Shown in pieces: positions 32,132 through 41,139 of a DNA stretch of 64,000 nt. Source of the DNA: Paramacrobiotus metropolitanus (taxonomy: Eukaryota > Tardigrada > Eutardigrada > Parachela > Macrobiotidae); assembly GCF_019649055.1 (NCBI RefSeq), contig NW_026570287.1:740708-804707 (forward strand). Reading direction: 5' to 3'. The stretch's first letter is position 1. Each line of letters begins with the position of its first letter. The notes beneath the pieces were generated by a model. The model did not search any database, was not told the origin of the DNA, and was given only the letters and a program-made list of their open reading frames with translations. The position numbers and the translations under genes were made by a program.

Positions 32132-32247
32132 AAAAAGAAGGTTCTATGAAAACGCTTTTTGATTTTTAGGGATTGGAACCCAGGACCAGCAACAGGTAAA
32201 CGGATTCGCCTGGTATTGTCCACTTTACTGGACCATTCGACTACGAG
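32132..32247 (-). ncRNA. tRNA-like unit 7
   Basis: B-box GGTTCCAATCC (complement 32170-32180); A-box-like TAGTCGAATGGTCC; T-run complement 32132-32136. Confidence 0.45.
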
Positions 32248-32380
32248 GGTGATTAACAAAAATAAAACTAACAACACAGCTTGCAGCATTCATTTTTGAC
32301 ACCTCTCAACAGCGATTCACCCAATATTCCCCATATCGAGTCCCAGTAATAGAAATATGACGATTCATGAGATAAAAACC

Positions 32381-32485
32381 AAAAAGAGGGACATTTACAA
32401 AATCGCGTTTTTATGTGGACTGGAACCTCCGACCTCCAATGACGAAGCAACGGAAGCCTCTACTATACTAGCGGGGTCGCTCTAC
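32381..32485 (-). ncRNA. tRNA-like unit 8
   Basis: B-box GGTTCCAGTCC (complement 32417-32427); A-box region TAGTATAGTAGAGG is partial; T-run complement 32381-32385. Confidence 0.4.
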
Positions 32486-33025
32486 ACAAAATCTTTAAAA
32501 CTACAGCGCCAGAGGCGGACACTGACAACGATTCATAGTGAATGTGCCTGTGGCCTACCCACCCGAGTGACCAGCTGCATGAAAATCAGTACAACATCCT
32601 AACGAAAGTGTATCCTCGTGCGGTTATGCATTAGATTGCCCTAAAATTACCGACAGACAGCACGGACGGTAACTACTCTTGCTTTATTAAACTCGCAACT
32701 CGCATAGTAACTAAACAACAAAGGTGCCTTGCGGAACGAAGCGCAAAAACCATAATGTACCAGCTAAACAGTGTACAACACATATGGCGAAACGCAACCT
32801 TGAATAACGAAGAAAACTAACCGCAAAACAATAAAAATACAAGATAAAACGCTGCGCTAAATCTACAATATGAGATCTCAGAAGAGGCATGAGCGTACAG
32901 ATAAAAGAATGAAGGCAAGGAGATCATAGACGTGAAGCGATGTTTCAGGCATTCCGTACAAAATACCAAACATTCTAACAATAGTGGCGAAATCCACATC
33001 GAAAAGTCCGCCAGATAATGCCACA
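32486..33025. other. Spacer between the tRNA-like array and ORF C
   Basis: No gene recognised; no further B-box-like motif was found here by eye. Confidence 0.35.
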
Positions 33026-33229
33026 TCAAGGAATCTTAGGAGGGAGCTTGGATACAGCCTCCTTGACGGCAATTCTGCCACGCTCAAAACGCTGCTGAGC
33101 TTCAGTGCGTTCGGCCATCTTCTGCGCTACTATCTCCGTCCATGCCGAGACACGGTTCTCCAGCTCCTGCTTGGCCGCTTTCTTCTTCTCCGAAGCTGGA
33201 GGAATCATCGTGATTCGACAGATAACCAC
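33026..33229 (-). CDS. Accessory ORF C: small coiled-coil ORF
   Basis: 67 aa (60 from the second Met), largely a charged amphipathic helix: EKKKAAKQELENRVSAW then IVAQKMAERTEAQQRF. Could be a small protein or an exon of a larger spliced accessory gene. Called because the composition is coherent and the frame is on the sense strand, but support is weak. Confidence 0.35.
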   Translation of the reverse strand: MVICRITMIPPASEKKKAAKQELENRVSAWTEIVAQKMAERTEAQQRFERGRIAVKEAVSKLPPKIP

Positions 33230-33863
33230 AGTATCACAGATCTCACAAATAAACTTAAGGCAGCGGAATCAGCGGAATAAGATCACGGTAATTGTAAATG
33301 ATTAAATTAAAATAAAAATTCATAATGGGGTACATTCAGGATAGGAGTTTGACAGCCGCCCCCGCTGGCGACCGCATACTTCGTAACCAGCGAAGTCCAT
33401 TAACACACGGCCTACGGCAGAGCGTGTGTATTGCAGCCACACTTCTCGACGTTGTCAGCCACTTCACTAGAGTGTGTATATTAAGATAATATACACTCAG
33501 CAATTTACAACTTTTAATTCATAAAATGCAGGATTTTCCGAACGTTTTTAAAACCTGTTTCAATGCTTTAAACTTCCACAAAATTACCGCAACATCCACA
33601 GCATTATGCTATCGATACAAAATTCACAAAACAGAGCCAGAACAATAGGCTCGATCACAACTAGAGGAAGAGCAAGGCAGCGTTCAGTTTAAGCGCTCAA
33701 AACGCAGCAGCTATGAGATTATACACGATTGAGCATGCCACGCTGAGACATGATTAAAGACGCGCAAAAGACACAGAACAGCAGAGATTTAACAAAAGGG
33801 CTCATACAAAGTTAAATCTCAAACCGCAATTTAGACACACGAACGGCCGATTGGCAAAAGTCC
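33230..33863. other. Spacer between ORF B and ORF C
   Basis: Contains an AT-rich palindrome-like stretch (GTGTATATTAAGATAATATACAC) near 33473-33497. No coding region recognised. Confidence 0.35.
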
Positions 33864-34652
33864 TCACTTCCAGTAGCTGTGGGGAATGCCACGGAGAACA
33901 TGGCGCTGCACAACGATGTGCTTACGCTTCTTCTTCGGTTTCTGAGCAGTGCCGAAGTCATCATCCACCCACAGCATGTCCACAGGCAAGAATTCAATCG
34001 GATCCTTAAAATCCAGCTTGTGCTCTGCCCACCAGTCATCCACATCTAAGTCTGGCTCTTTCCAGTCCTCAAGATTGCCAGATCCCCAGATATTTGGAAC
34101 AGGCTCGTCGTCCAAAGTGTACAACATACGGCCGCATGAACCTGGGCCATTATTCTCACAGTCCACACAACAAAGCTCTTCTTCCATCACTCGCTTGTTG
34201 TGTTCTGCCATGCGCTGATGGCGCTCACGCGGAGTTTCCGGCGGGTTAAATAGGGATGGCAGACCATATTCCTTTCGAAGCCGTTCAGATGCTTCACGTA
34301 GGACAGGAGTGTCGGGGTACAAAATAAACCCAATCTTCAAGTAATACATCTGCGACTCCGACTTGCGGATGTTCTCAATCTCCAGAGCCACCTGAGCCTC
34401 AAAATCTAATGGCTCGGGTTCTACAAAAGTTAAGGCCATAATTTCCGAATTAGAGAGCCTGCATAATTCTCTGATGGAAATATATGGAGCATCCAGCGAA
34501 CGCCAAAGGTGCACAAGCTCGAAAATGTGTTCCTGGTTCGCCAGAACATACGCAACAGAATCAGAAAATCTGACGAACTTACGGCGTTTCTTATCATCCT
34601 GTTCCGCGCAAATCAAACGCCCGCGCTCTGATTTGTAAAATTCCATCTCCAT
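33864..34652 (-). CDS. Accessory ORF B: acidic protein with C-terminal nuclear localisation-like signal
   Basis: 262 aa from ATG at 34652. The N-terminal half is helical (FVRFSDSVAYVLANQEHIF, then IENIRKSESQMYYLKIG). A Cys cluster follows at about residues 160-172 (CCVDCENNGPGSC), then an acidic Trp-rich part (EPDLDVDDWWAEH, then DMLWVDDDFG) and a basic KPKKKRKH near the end that resembles a nuclear import signal. No known family was recognised. Same strand as gag-pol, about 600 bp downstream of ORF A. Confidence 0.55.
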   Translation of the reverse strand: MEMEFYKSERGRLICAEQDDKKRRKFVRFSDSVAYVLANQEHIFELVHLWRSLDAPYISIRELCRLSNSEIMALTFVEPEPLDFEAQVALEIENIRKSESQMYYLKIGFILYPDTPVLREASERLRKEYGLPSLFNPPETPRERHQRMAEHNKRVMEEELCCVDCENNGPGSCGRMLYTLDDEPVPNIWGSGNLEDWKEPDLDVDDWWAEHKLDFKDPIEFLPVDMLWVDDDFGTAQKPKKKRKHIVVQRHVLRGIPHSYWK

Positions 34653-35252
34653 GTATGAAAGAGCAGAGATTTAAACCAGAACAAATGACGGCCAAAGGCT
34701 GAAGAATTTAAAAGCTGTAGCTAAAAATGTAAAAAGCAAAACTAAACAGGAAAACCACTGACACACTGCAGCTGTGCAGACCGGAAACAGCTGTGCACTA
34801 TGTGACTGCCACTGCCCTAACATTTAACGACATACGGGCGGTCGGTACAGTGACATAATTGTTTACATGTTCAAACGTGAAGACTTTGGATTTTTTCAGA
34901 ACGCAATGAGATTTACACCTTTTATGTTTAGCTGTACTGTTTTGCTTGGATTTCCCGGGAATTGTAATTTTAGACAATCGGATTTAAATACTATTCCACC
35001 ACTTCTTGCCAAACTGCCAATTTAATATCGTGCAAGGCCGACAACGGTAAGCCAATACATAGAGAAGTTGTGCACTAAAAAGCAACGCTAGAAGCGAATT
35101 GTAAAACTGACAGATAAAAGGCTGTACCGAATTTGTAAACTCAAAGAAAGAGAAGGGTACTCATTTCAAACCGTGAAAAACACTAGATAGTGGCGAAGTA
35201 GAGGGCACAATAACGTGAAAAGTTTATTAAATGCTGTGTTGCAGGGAAACGG
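34653..35252. other. Spacer between ORFs A and B
   Basis: No coding region recognised. Confidence 0.35.
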
Positions 35253-36098
35253 CTAAACAGCAGCGCCCATATCATCATCATCATCGCGGCGTGGACGGTG
35301 ACGTTTGGCGATCGAAGCATCCAGCTTGCCCGGGCCGCGTTTCTCCTGTCCTTCATGTAACAGCCAACGAGTTCGTTGCAATTGCTGCTGTTGTTGGGAT
35401 GACGAGCGCGGATCCGCTGCATTCAGACGATCAAAATAACGCTGCTCTGCTTCCAAGCGGTGGTCCTCGTCAATATTGGAAACCAATTCCTCGATATGCT
35501 GATTATACGCGTCCACGAGCGTAACAACGGCACCATGGTCTCCCGTTTCTCCCGGAACATAATCCAACGCAGTGAGAAACTCGACAGGATTGCGCACTAC
35601 GTTGATGCCGTAGTTCCGACGGAGTTCGCAGACGATTTGCCCGATGAGCCATCCTTGTCGGAAATCCACTCGCAGGTAACGCAGCAAAGCATAGTGTGCA
35701 TCCTTTGACAGATCCAGAGTGTGGACAAAGCGGTTATATTTGTCCAACGTCATCTCCGATCCATTATGGTAAATCTTGCCGCGGAAACGCAATCGAGTGT
35801 CGGGATGCAGCTCCACATAATCTCTGTCCGGATTGTAGGGACAATTAATCAAACCAGACGGGGGAATATAACTCTTTCCTCCACGAGCATAGTCATGCGG
35901 AGACGGACGAAGGCCACAATCCACCATGCGATGGGACCATTCAAATGTCGGTTCTGGCCATCCGACGTGAGGATCAAGATACATTGGCGGCTGAACATCG
36001 GGCAGGACATCTGCCAAAACCTGCACTGAATCTTCGGAGGAAGATGTAGTATCCTCATGCATGAAGGAATGATGTGCTGGCACTTTCGGGCGATACAT
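35253..36098 (-). CDS. Accessory ORF A: unrecognised protein with poly-Q and poly-D tail
   Basis: 281 aa, ATG at 36098. First of the accessory ORFs after pol. An N-terminal acidic Ser-rich part is followed by a Pro/Tyr/His-rich central part (SHRMVDCGLRPSPHDY, INCPYNPDRDYVELHPD), a predicted helical segment (DLSKDAHYALLRYLRVDFRQ), and a C-terminal disordered tail with QQQQQ, a basic KRHRPRR and DDDDD. The phrase CPYNPDRDY faintly recalls YVPYNPDAP in ORF E. No transmembrane segment, so it is not an envelope protein. Function unknown. Confidence 0.55.
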   Translation of the reverse strand: MYRPKVPAHHSFMHEDTTSSSEDSVQVLADVLPDVQPPMYLDPHVGWPEPTFEWSHRMVDCGLRPSPHDYARGGKSYIPPSGLINCPYNPDRDYVELHPDTRLRFRGKIYHNGSEMTLDKYNRFVHTLDLSKDAHYALLRYLRVDFRQGWLIGQIVCELRRNYGINVVRNPVEFLTALDYVPGETGDHGAVVTLVDAYNQHIEELVSNIDEDHRLEAEQRYFDRLNAADPRSSSQQQQQLQRTRWLLHEGQEKRGPGKLDASIAKRHRPRRDDDDDMGAAV

Positions 36099-36441
36099 TA
36101 TCAGAAATTGTTAGGCGTAAAAATCAGTGTAGAAAAGGAGGAAATTTGCACAAGACCAAGAGCGAATTAATGAATGGCACTGATCTTTGCAGGTAAAAAT
36201 CGCATTTGCGGCCAGCTAAAAGCAGCTTTTCCACGCAGGCGATATGCCGAAAGAGCAACGACCGCTACTACGTCACTGCGGACTGTCCAATGGGGAATAC
36301 ACACACTCGATCTGTACGTACAAGCGGTTTTGGGAATTTTCCAGATAGTTTAATGCAGTAGAGAGTAAAAATTTCAATCCTTAGAATTCAAAAATAAAAT
36401 AAAATAAAATAAATGTACAAATTTACACGGCCGCTCGGCCT
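36099..36441. other. Spacer between pol and ORF A
   Basis: Contains an (AATAA)-type A-rich repeat at 36389-36412 on the plus strand; no gene. Confidence 0.4.
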
Positions 36442-39400
36442 TTAATCCAGATTACATAAGGTACAGATCCGGCAAAATTTCGCTAAATCAGACTTCATTT
36501 CAGGCCAGAAAAACCGAAGGTTTTTGTACAGGTAATCATATGGCGAAATGGCACTGCCATACTTATGAAGCAACCGACGGTGTACCGATTCAACTAATAT
36601 TTTACGCCATTGAAACGGGATCAAAATTTTAGGGATTCTCTTCTGGATATCCTCTCTTTCGCCGTAATGGCAGATAATGCCTTTTACTTTCAGAACTAGA
36701 GGGAGATGCCAGGCCGCGTATGCAGATTCCTCAAGAGTGCAATCTCCATCGACAACGGCGTCCCACAACATCATGTCACTACACTCCATCTGGCGATACC
36801 TCCAAAATTCCTGCTTATCAAGGGCGTCATCTGATATTACGCCTTGTGGCCAGAACTGCTCAATTGGACGTGCCCATGCCGGAACTGGAAGAATTCTGTC
36901 TTCTACGATAGGTAAGGTAGTTTTCGCTAGCTGTGACGGCCCAACCTCCATTGCGTTACAGGTAATTGGCGGAGTATCACTGGCTACCGGGGCAACTAGT
37001 TCAGATTGGCCCCCTCCCGGCTGGGATACATTCAGAATAGCCGGTTCTCTATCATTTGTGGCCATGCGCTTCTTGGCGTCAGCCGACGGGTCTCTTTTGC
37101 GCTTTTTGTCGTTGTTCTGATTAATAAATCTCTCCACAGGTTTCACCACACGCCCGGAGCGGGTTTTAAGCAATGGAACCGCTTCCATCTGGTCATCCAG
37201 ATATTCAGCATACTCAGCATCAAGGCGCGACGATGCTGAATCAACGGATGGAATCACCGGCGGCGGCGCGGGCGCCTCAACTAACTCATCGGGGCATTCC
37301 TTCTCCACACAATCGAGCAACTTCGGTAAGTGCTCGTCTTGCAGTATAGTATCAACGTCGCGGAAATTATACGGCTTTAAACGGCTGACATGTACAGTGT
37401 CAGTTTTAACATTTCCACGCCGATTACTCTTTACTACATAATGCACTGGCCCTGACTGACGCACAATTTCCCATCCAGCAGTCCAACGGGGCATAAGGGA
37501 TGGATTCTTCCCCACTTTCCGATGAAGTACGTACACCAAAACCTGATCTCCCGGTTTATACGATACATGTGAAATATTTGCATCGTATCGAATTTTGTCC
37601 TTAAGCTTATGGCGAAACTCTTCAGCATTCACTAAGTCCAGGGCCTCACCAAGGCCGCGCTGCATCTGCTGTACGTATACATGGGCGGGAATCACAAAAT
37701 CCTCTTCAAACGGCAGGAAGTTATTTATCGGTAAGCGCATCTCGGTGCCATGCATCATGAAGAACGGTGAACGGCCCGTTCGCTCTACTACCTTACTGTT
37801 AAATGCAGCACAAAGTGCTGGGAGGAATATATCCCAGTCACTTTGCTGCTCATTAACATACTTCGCTAGCGCCTTCTTGATTTCCCCTACGCGTTTTTCA
37901 ACCAGACCGTTACCCTGCTGGTGGCCTGACGCCGTCGGTGCGTGAGCAACACCAGCGAGAGCGAGAAGCTCCCGAAACATCTCAGACATGAAATTACTGC
38001 CGCGGTCTGAGGTAATGTGTACCGGCATGCCAAAGACCGTGAGAATACGACGATAAAAGAACAACGCCAGAGTGGCGGCATCATTTCTCTCGACCGCCTC
38101 AGCCACAATGTATTTGCTCCCGTAATCTACTGCAATAATTATGTTTTTGTTTCCAGATTCCGTCGTTGGGAGGGCCGGAGCAACATCAATTGCCCAAACT
38201 AACCGAGGAGGAACGGTCGGGTTTGACTGGAGAGCGCCGGCCGGTGCCGTAGCAAGAGGATTTTGTGCAAGGCACGCCGGGCAAGAAGCGCAATAACTTT
38301 TAACAGACTCGAACATACGGGGCCAATAAAAATATTTATACATCCTCTTATAGGTGGCCAGGACGCCCAAGTGCGCTGCTAACGGGGAATCATGGTTATC
38401 CTGAAGGAACTGAAGCCGCCAGTGAACAGGTACATACATGCAGTAATAAATCTTCCGGTTTAATTCAAACTTGTAGTATACAACGCCCTGTTTCACGACA
38501 AATTTGTTTAAATGTAATTTCTCGTGCTCTGACATCTTTTCCTTTTTGTTTTCTAGGAGCAACCGCCATCGGACAATTCGCGCATCGCGAGACTGCTCTT
38601 CAGCCCAGTATGAAGCCTTATCGTCAGTAATTAGCTTCTGCACTTTGTCTGCATCGAAGGCCTTCATATCTTCTTCAGGAATGGCTTTGACTTCGGCCGA
38701 CATCATCTCGAAACGGATATCCACGTAGTCTCGTTCCAGGATAGCGAAACAACACTCGATCATCGCGGCATCACCGGCGCAAGGGTAAGTTTGCCGATAG
38801 TCAAACTCGATGTCCGAGTCGTCAGAGTCGGGTTCCGGTTGCTCTCCTGGATTTCTGCTTAACGCGTCAGCAATAACGTTCTCTTTACCGGGAATATGTA
38901 CCGGTTTAGTGTTAAATTGTTGGATATACAACGCCCAGCGCCCGAGGCGGCCAGCGGCATCACGCATATTATTTAGGAAGACCAAAGCTTGGTGATCAGT
39001 TTGTACTTCGAACTGATAATCGGAAAGATAGTGTTTCCATTTTTTGAGAGCGCAAATAACTGCATAGGCCTCAAGCTCAGTAGGGAAGTAGAGCCTTTTC
39101 TGTGTTTCAGTCAACTTACGGCTTAAATATGCAATAGGACGCCAGTTTGTTGGCACATCCGTCGGTTTATCCTTGGGACATTGCATAAGAACTGCACCCA
39201 CAGCAATAGTACTGGCATCGACGATAACTCGCGACAAAGCCTCCGGGTCATAACGGGCCAAGACCGGCGCCGTCACCAAGGCCTCCTTCAATTGTTCCAC
39301 AGACCTGCACTGATCCGTTCCCCATTCAAAGGTAACTTTTTTAGGAATTAGTTTTTGGAGCGGCTCCGCAATCTCTTGAAAATTCTTAATAAATTGACGA

Positions 39401-41139
39401 TAATATCCTACCATACCTAAAAATCTGAGAATATCTTTCTTATCTTTTATAGGACCAAATTCCTTTACCGCCTGGATTTTCTCTGGATCCGTACTTATAC
39501 CAAATTGATCGACCGTATGACCCAAAAAGGTAATCGAGTTAACAAACAGTTCTGTTTTTTCAGGGTTAATGGTCCAGCCGCATTCCTGGAGCCGCAAGAA
39601 GAGCTCCTGTAAATCACGCATATGATCTGCCAGGTTTTTACTGAAGACAATAATGTCATCAATAAAAACCAACACGTTCCTCCACTTCATGTTCGCAAGC
39701 GTCAAATCCATGGCGCGCTGGAAAGCCGAAGGCGAGTCCTTCATCCCAAAAGGTAAGACCTTATACTGGAACGTAAATTCTTCTCCCACCATCGTTGTTT
39801 TACATCGGTCTTCCGGTTTAATTTTAATTTGCCAAAATCCACTCTTTAAATCTATTTTACTGAAGACAGTAGCTTTATCGAGGGCATTAAGAATATCGTC
39901 AACTCTGGGAAGCGGGTAACTGCTGCCCATTAACCGTTCGTTTAATTTACGAAAATCCACGGTTAATCGCCGGGATTTATCCTTCTTTTTTACGATGCAA
40001 ATAGGACTTCCCCACGCCGAATTTGTTGGCTCAATGATACCGTCTTTAATCAATTCCTGTGTTTTAGCCTGGAGCCATTTTCGATCTTCAAACGACGTGC
40101 GATACGGAGGAGTTCTAACCGGCAAACTTGTGCCTGTATCCACGGAGTGCTCATAAATGGTGCAGCATCCCACAGGACGCGCTTTAGTCGGTAAGACTGA
40201 TTTTGCCTGATAAAATATGGCCTTTAGTTCCTCCTTGCTTGGACAAATGTCTCCGACTTTAATTTTAGCGAACGTTTCTTCGGTTTCAGGATCAACGACA
40301 CTAACGGCGGGTGGCGGCAACTGCATAGCCACGCATCCATTTATTTTCTCCGGCACTGGAATGCCCTTGTCATCGCTGGGAACACCACTAATCGCTTCTT
40401 GACAACTCTCCTGAAACTCTGGAGAGTCCATCTGGTACACTGCATCTACCAGCGCGACTTCGCCAAGGTTGGTTTCCTCGTTCAGAACCAATGGTTTATC
40501 CGAAACGTTGACAACACAGACTCGGCAATTACCGTACTCATTAAGCGTTAAGACGCCGTCCAAGAGTACCGCATTCTTGTTTGATTCGGGAATTTTTCCT
40601 TCATATAAAAACGGCTGGGTGTATAGGTACTCATCCTGAAATTCCATGAATTGCTCATCGGACATCGACGTCGTAGCGCGGATAATTCCCTGTGAATGGG
40701 GTTGGATTATCACCGGGGAAGCCGGAAATAACTCCATTTTAAAGCAATCAATCGGACCGGGTTCTGGCTCGAAGCGGTAAATATCGTGGTCTACCGAACT
40801 AACTTCGACCTGCGCTTGTGCCTGTTTCAGATGGGCGTCCCTGTACGCCAGCTCGATGACATCCTTCGAATACACGCATGCCGGGATATCCGTGGATTCC
40901 CGGACGTCCTGAGATCGTTTAGGCAAGTTTTTAACCACAGGCAACTGCTGAGCGGGGACTGGCGGCACGGTTTCGGCCGACATTTGATTTGCAGCTTCGC
41001 GCTCTGCGTATTCACGCCTAATTCTACGACTGTAGCTAGACTTTTTACGCCTGGGCGAGTTTCTTCCTGAACCTTCCGGTAATGGTTCGAAATTTTCTAC
41101 GGTGGGTTGTACTAGACTGACAGCTGCAGATTCACTCAA
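36442..41139 (-). CDS. pol: Pol polyprotein: reverse transcriptase, RNase H, integrase, extra zinc-binding end
   Basis: 1565 aa. RT core from about residue 400, with LPFGM, SAFQRAM and catalytic FIDD near 494 (Tyr of YxDD replaced by Phe). RNase H follows with VDAS near 640, TELEAY and TDHQAL near 717. The integrase H2C2 zinc domain is at about 916-955 (HDSPLAAHLG ... CASCPAC). The catalytic core has D in AIDVAP (~983), D in TSDRGS (~1044) and E in LVEKR (~1079). A GPxxYxV-like module lies near 1234. Unusually, a second H2C2-like module ends the protein (VHRRLLHKYG ... CRICTLC, about 1522-1563). The frame overlaps gag in the -1 frame at a TTGA (41139-41136) with no ATG there, so frameshift or re-initiation is expected. 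Confidence 0.92.
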   Translation of the reverse strand: MSESAAVSLVQPTVENFEPLPEGSGRNSPRRKKSSYSRRIRREYAEREAANQMSAETVPPVPAQQLPVVKNLPKRSQDVRESTDIPACVYSKDVIELAYRDAHLKQAQAQVEVSSVDHDIYRFEPEPGPIDCFKMELFPASPVIIQPHSQGIIRATTSMSDEQFMEFQDEYLYTQPFLYEGKIPESNKNAVLLDGVLTLNEYGNCRVCVVNVSDKPLVLNEETNLGEVALVDAVYQMDSPEFQESCQEAISGVPSDDKGIPVPEKINGCVAMQLPPPAVSVVDPETEETFAKIKVGDICPSKEELKAIFYQAKSVLPTKARPVGCCTIYEHSVDTGTSLPVRTPPYRTSFEDRKWLQAKTQELIKDGIIEPTNSAWGSPICIVKKKDKSRRLTVDFRKLNERLMGSSYPLPRVDDILNALDKATVFSKIDLKSGFWQIKIKPEDRCKTTMVGEEFTFQYKVLPFGMKDSPSAFQRAMDLTLANMKWRNVLVFIDDIIVFSKNLADHMRDLQELFLRLQECGWTINPEKTELFVNSITFLGHTVDQFGISTDPEKIQAVKEFGPIKDKKDILRFLGMVGYYRQFIKNFQEIAEPLQKLIPKKVTFEWGTDQCRSVEQLKEALVTAPVLARYDPEALSRVIVDASTIAVGAVLMQCPKDKPTDVPTNWRPIAYLSRKLTETQKRLYFPTELEAYAVICALKKWKHYLSDYQFEVQTDHQALVFLNNMRDAAGRLGRWALYIQQFNTKPVHIPGKENVIADALSRNPGEQPEPDSDDSDIEFDYRQTYPCAGDAAMIECCFAILERDYVDIRFEMMSAEVKAIPEEDMKAFDADKVQKLITDDKASYWAEEQSRDARIVRWRLLLENKKEKMSEHEKLHLNKFVVKQGVVYYKFELNRKIYYCMYVPVHWRLQFLQDNHDSPLAAHLGVLATYKRMYKYFYWPRMFESVKSYCASCPACLAQNPLATAPAGALQSNPTVPPRLVWAIDVAPALPTTESGNKNIIIAVDYGSKYIVAEAVERNDAATLALFFYRRILTVFGMPVHITSDRGSNFMSEMFRELLALAGVAHAPTASGHQQGNGLVEKRVGEIKKALAKYVNEQQSDWDIFLPALCAAFNSKVVERTGRSPFFMMHGTEMRLPINNFLPFEEDFVIPAHVYVQQMQRGLGEALDLVNAEEFRHKLKDKIRYDANISHVSYKPGDQVLVYVLHRKVGKNPSLMPRWTAGWEIVRQSGPVHYVVKSNRRGNVKTDTVHVSRLKPYNFRDVDTILQDEHLPKLLDCVEKECPDELVEAPAPPPVIPSVDSASSRLDAEYAEYLDDQMEAVPLLKTRSGRVVKPVERFINQNNDKKRKRDPSADAKKRMATNDREPAILNVSQPGGGQSELVAPVASDTPPITCNAMEVGPSQLAKTTLPIVEDRILPVPAWARPIEQFWPQGVISDDALDKQEFWRYRQMECSDMMLWDAVVDGDCTLEESAYAAWHLPLVLKVKGIICHYGEREDIQKRIPKILIPFQWRKILVESVHRRLLHKYGSAISPYDYLYKNLRFFWPEMKSDLAKFCRICTLCNLD

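Larger units (their letters stand above)
30682..32485 (-). repeat. Array of eight tRNA-like units
   Basis: Eight units on the minus strand, each with a T-arm/B-box-like motif (GGTTCRANTCC type) preceded, in most, by an A-box-like D-arm (TGGCGTAGTGG type). Each is followed 30-45 nt downstream by a run of at least five T. B-box-like positions begin at 30732, 31017, 31227, about 31450, 31720, 31930, 32170 and 32417. A box such as AAACCTTCTTTTTCGGTTTT recurs around the T-runs. Spacers are also partly shared (TTCGCTCGTCGGGA at about 31109 and 31813; GCTCTTTGAA at about 31610 and 32055), so the units arose by duplication. Confidence 0.7.

Noticed and set aside
30682-32485. CRISPR-like array
   Set aside because: The host is an animal, the units are 105-125 bp with diverged sequence and tRNA-like box motifs, and there are no short identical repeats with unique spacers.
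30682-32485. Functional canonical tRNA genes
   Set aside because: Most units lack a full seven-base acceptor stem and a clear anticodon loop, so they are called tRNA-like rather than tRNA.
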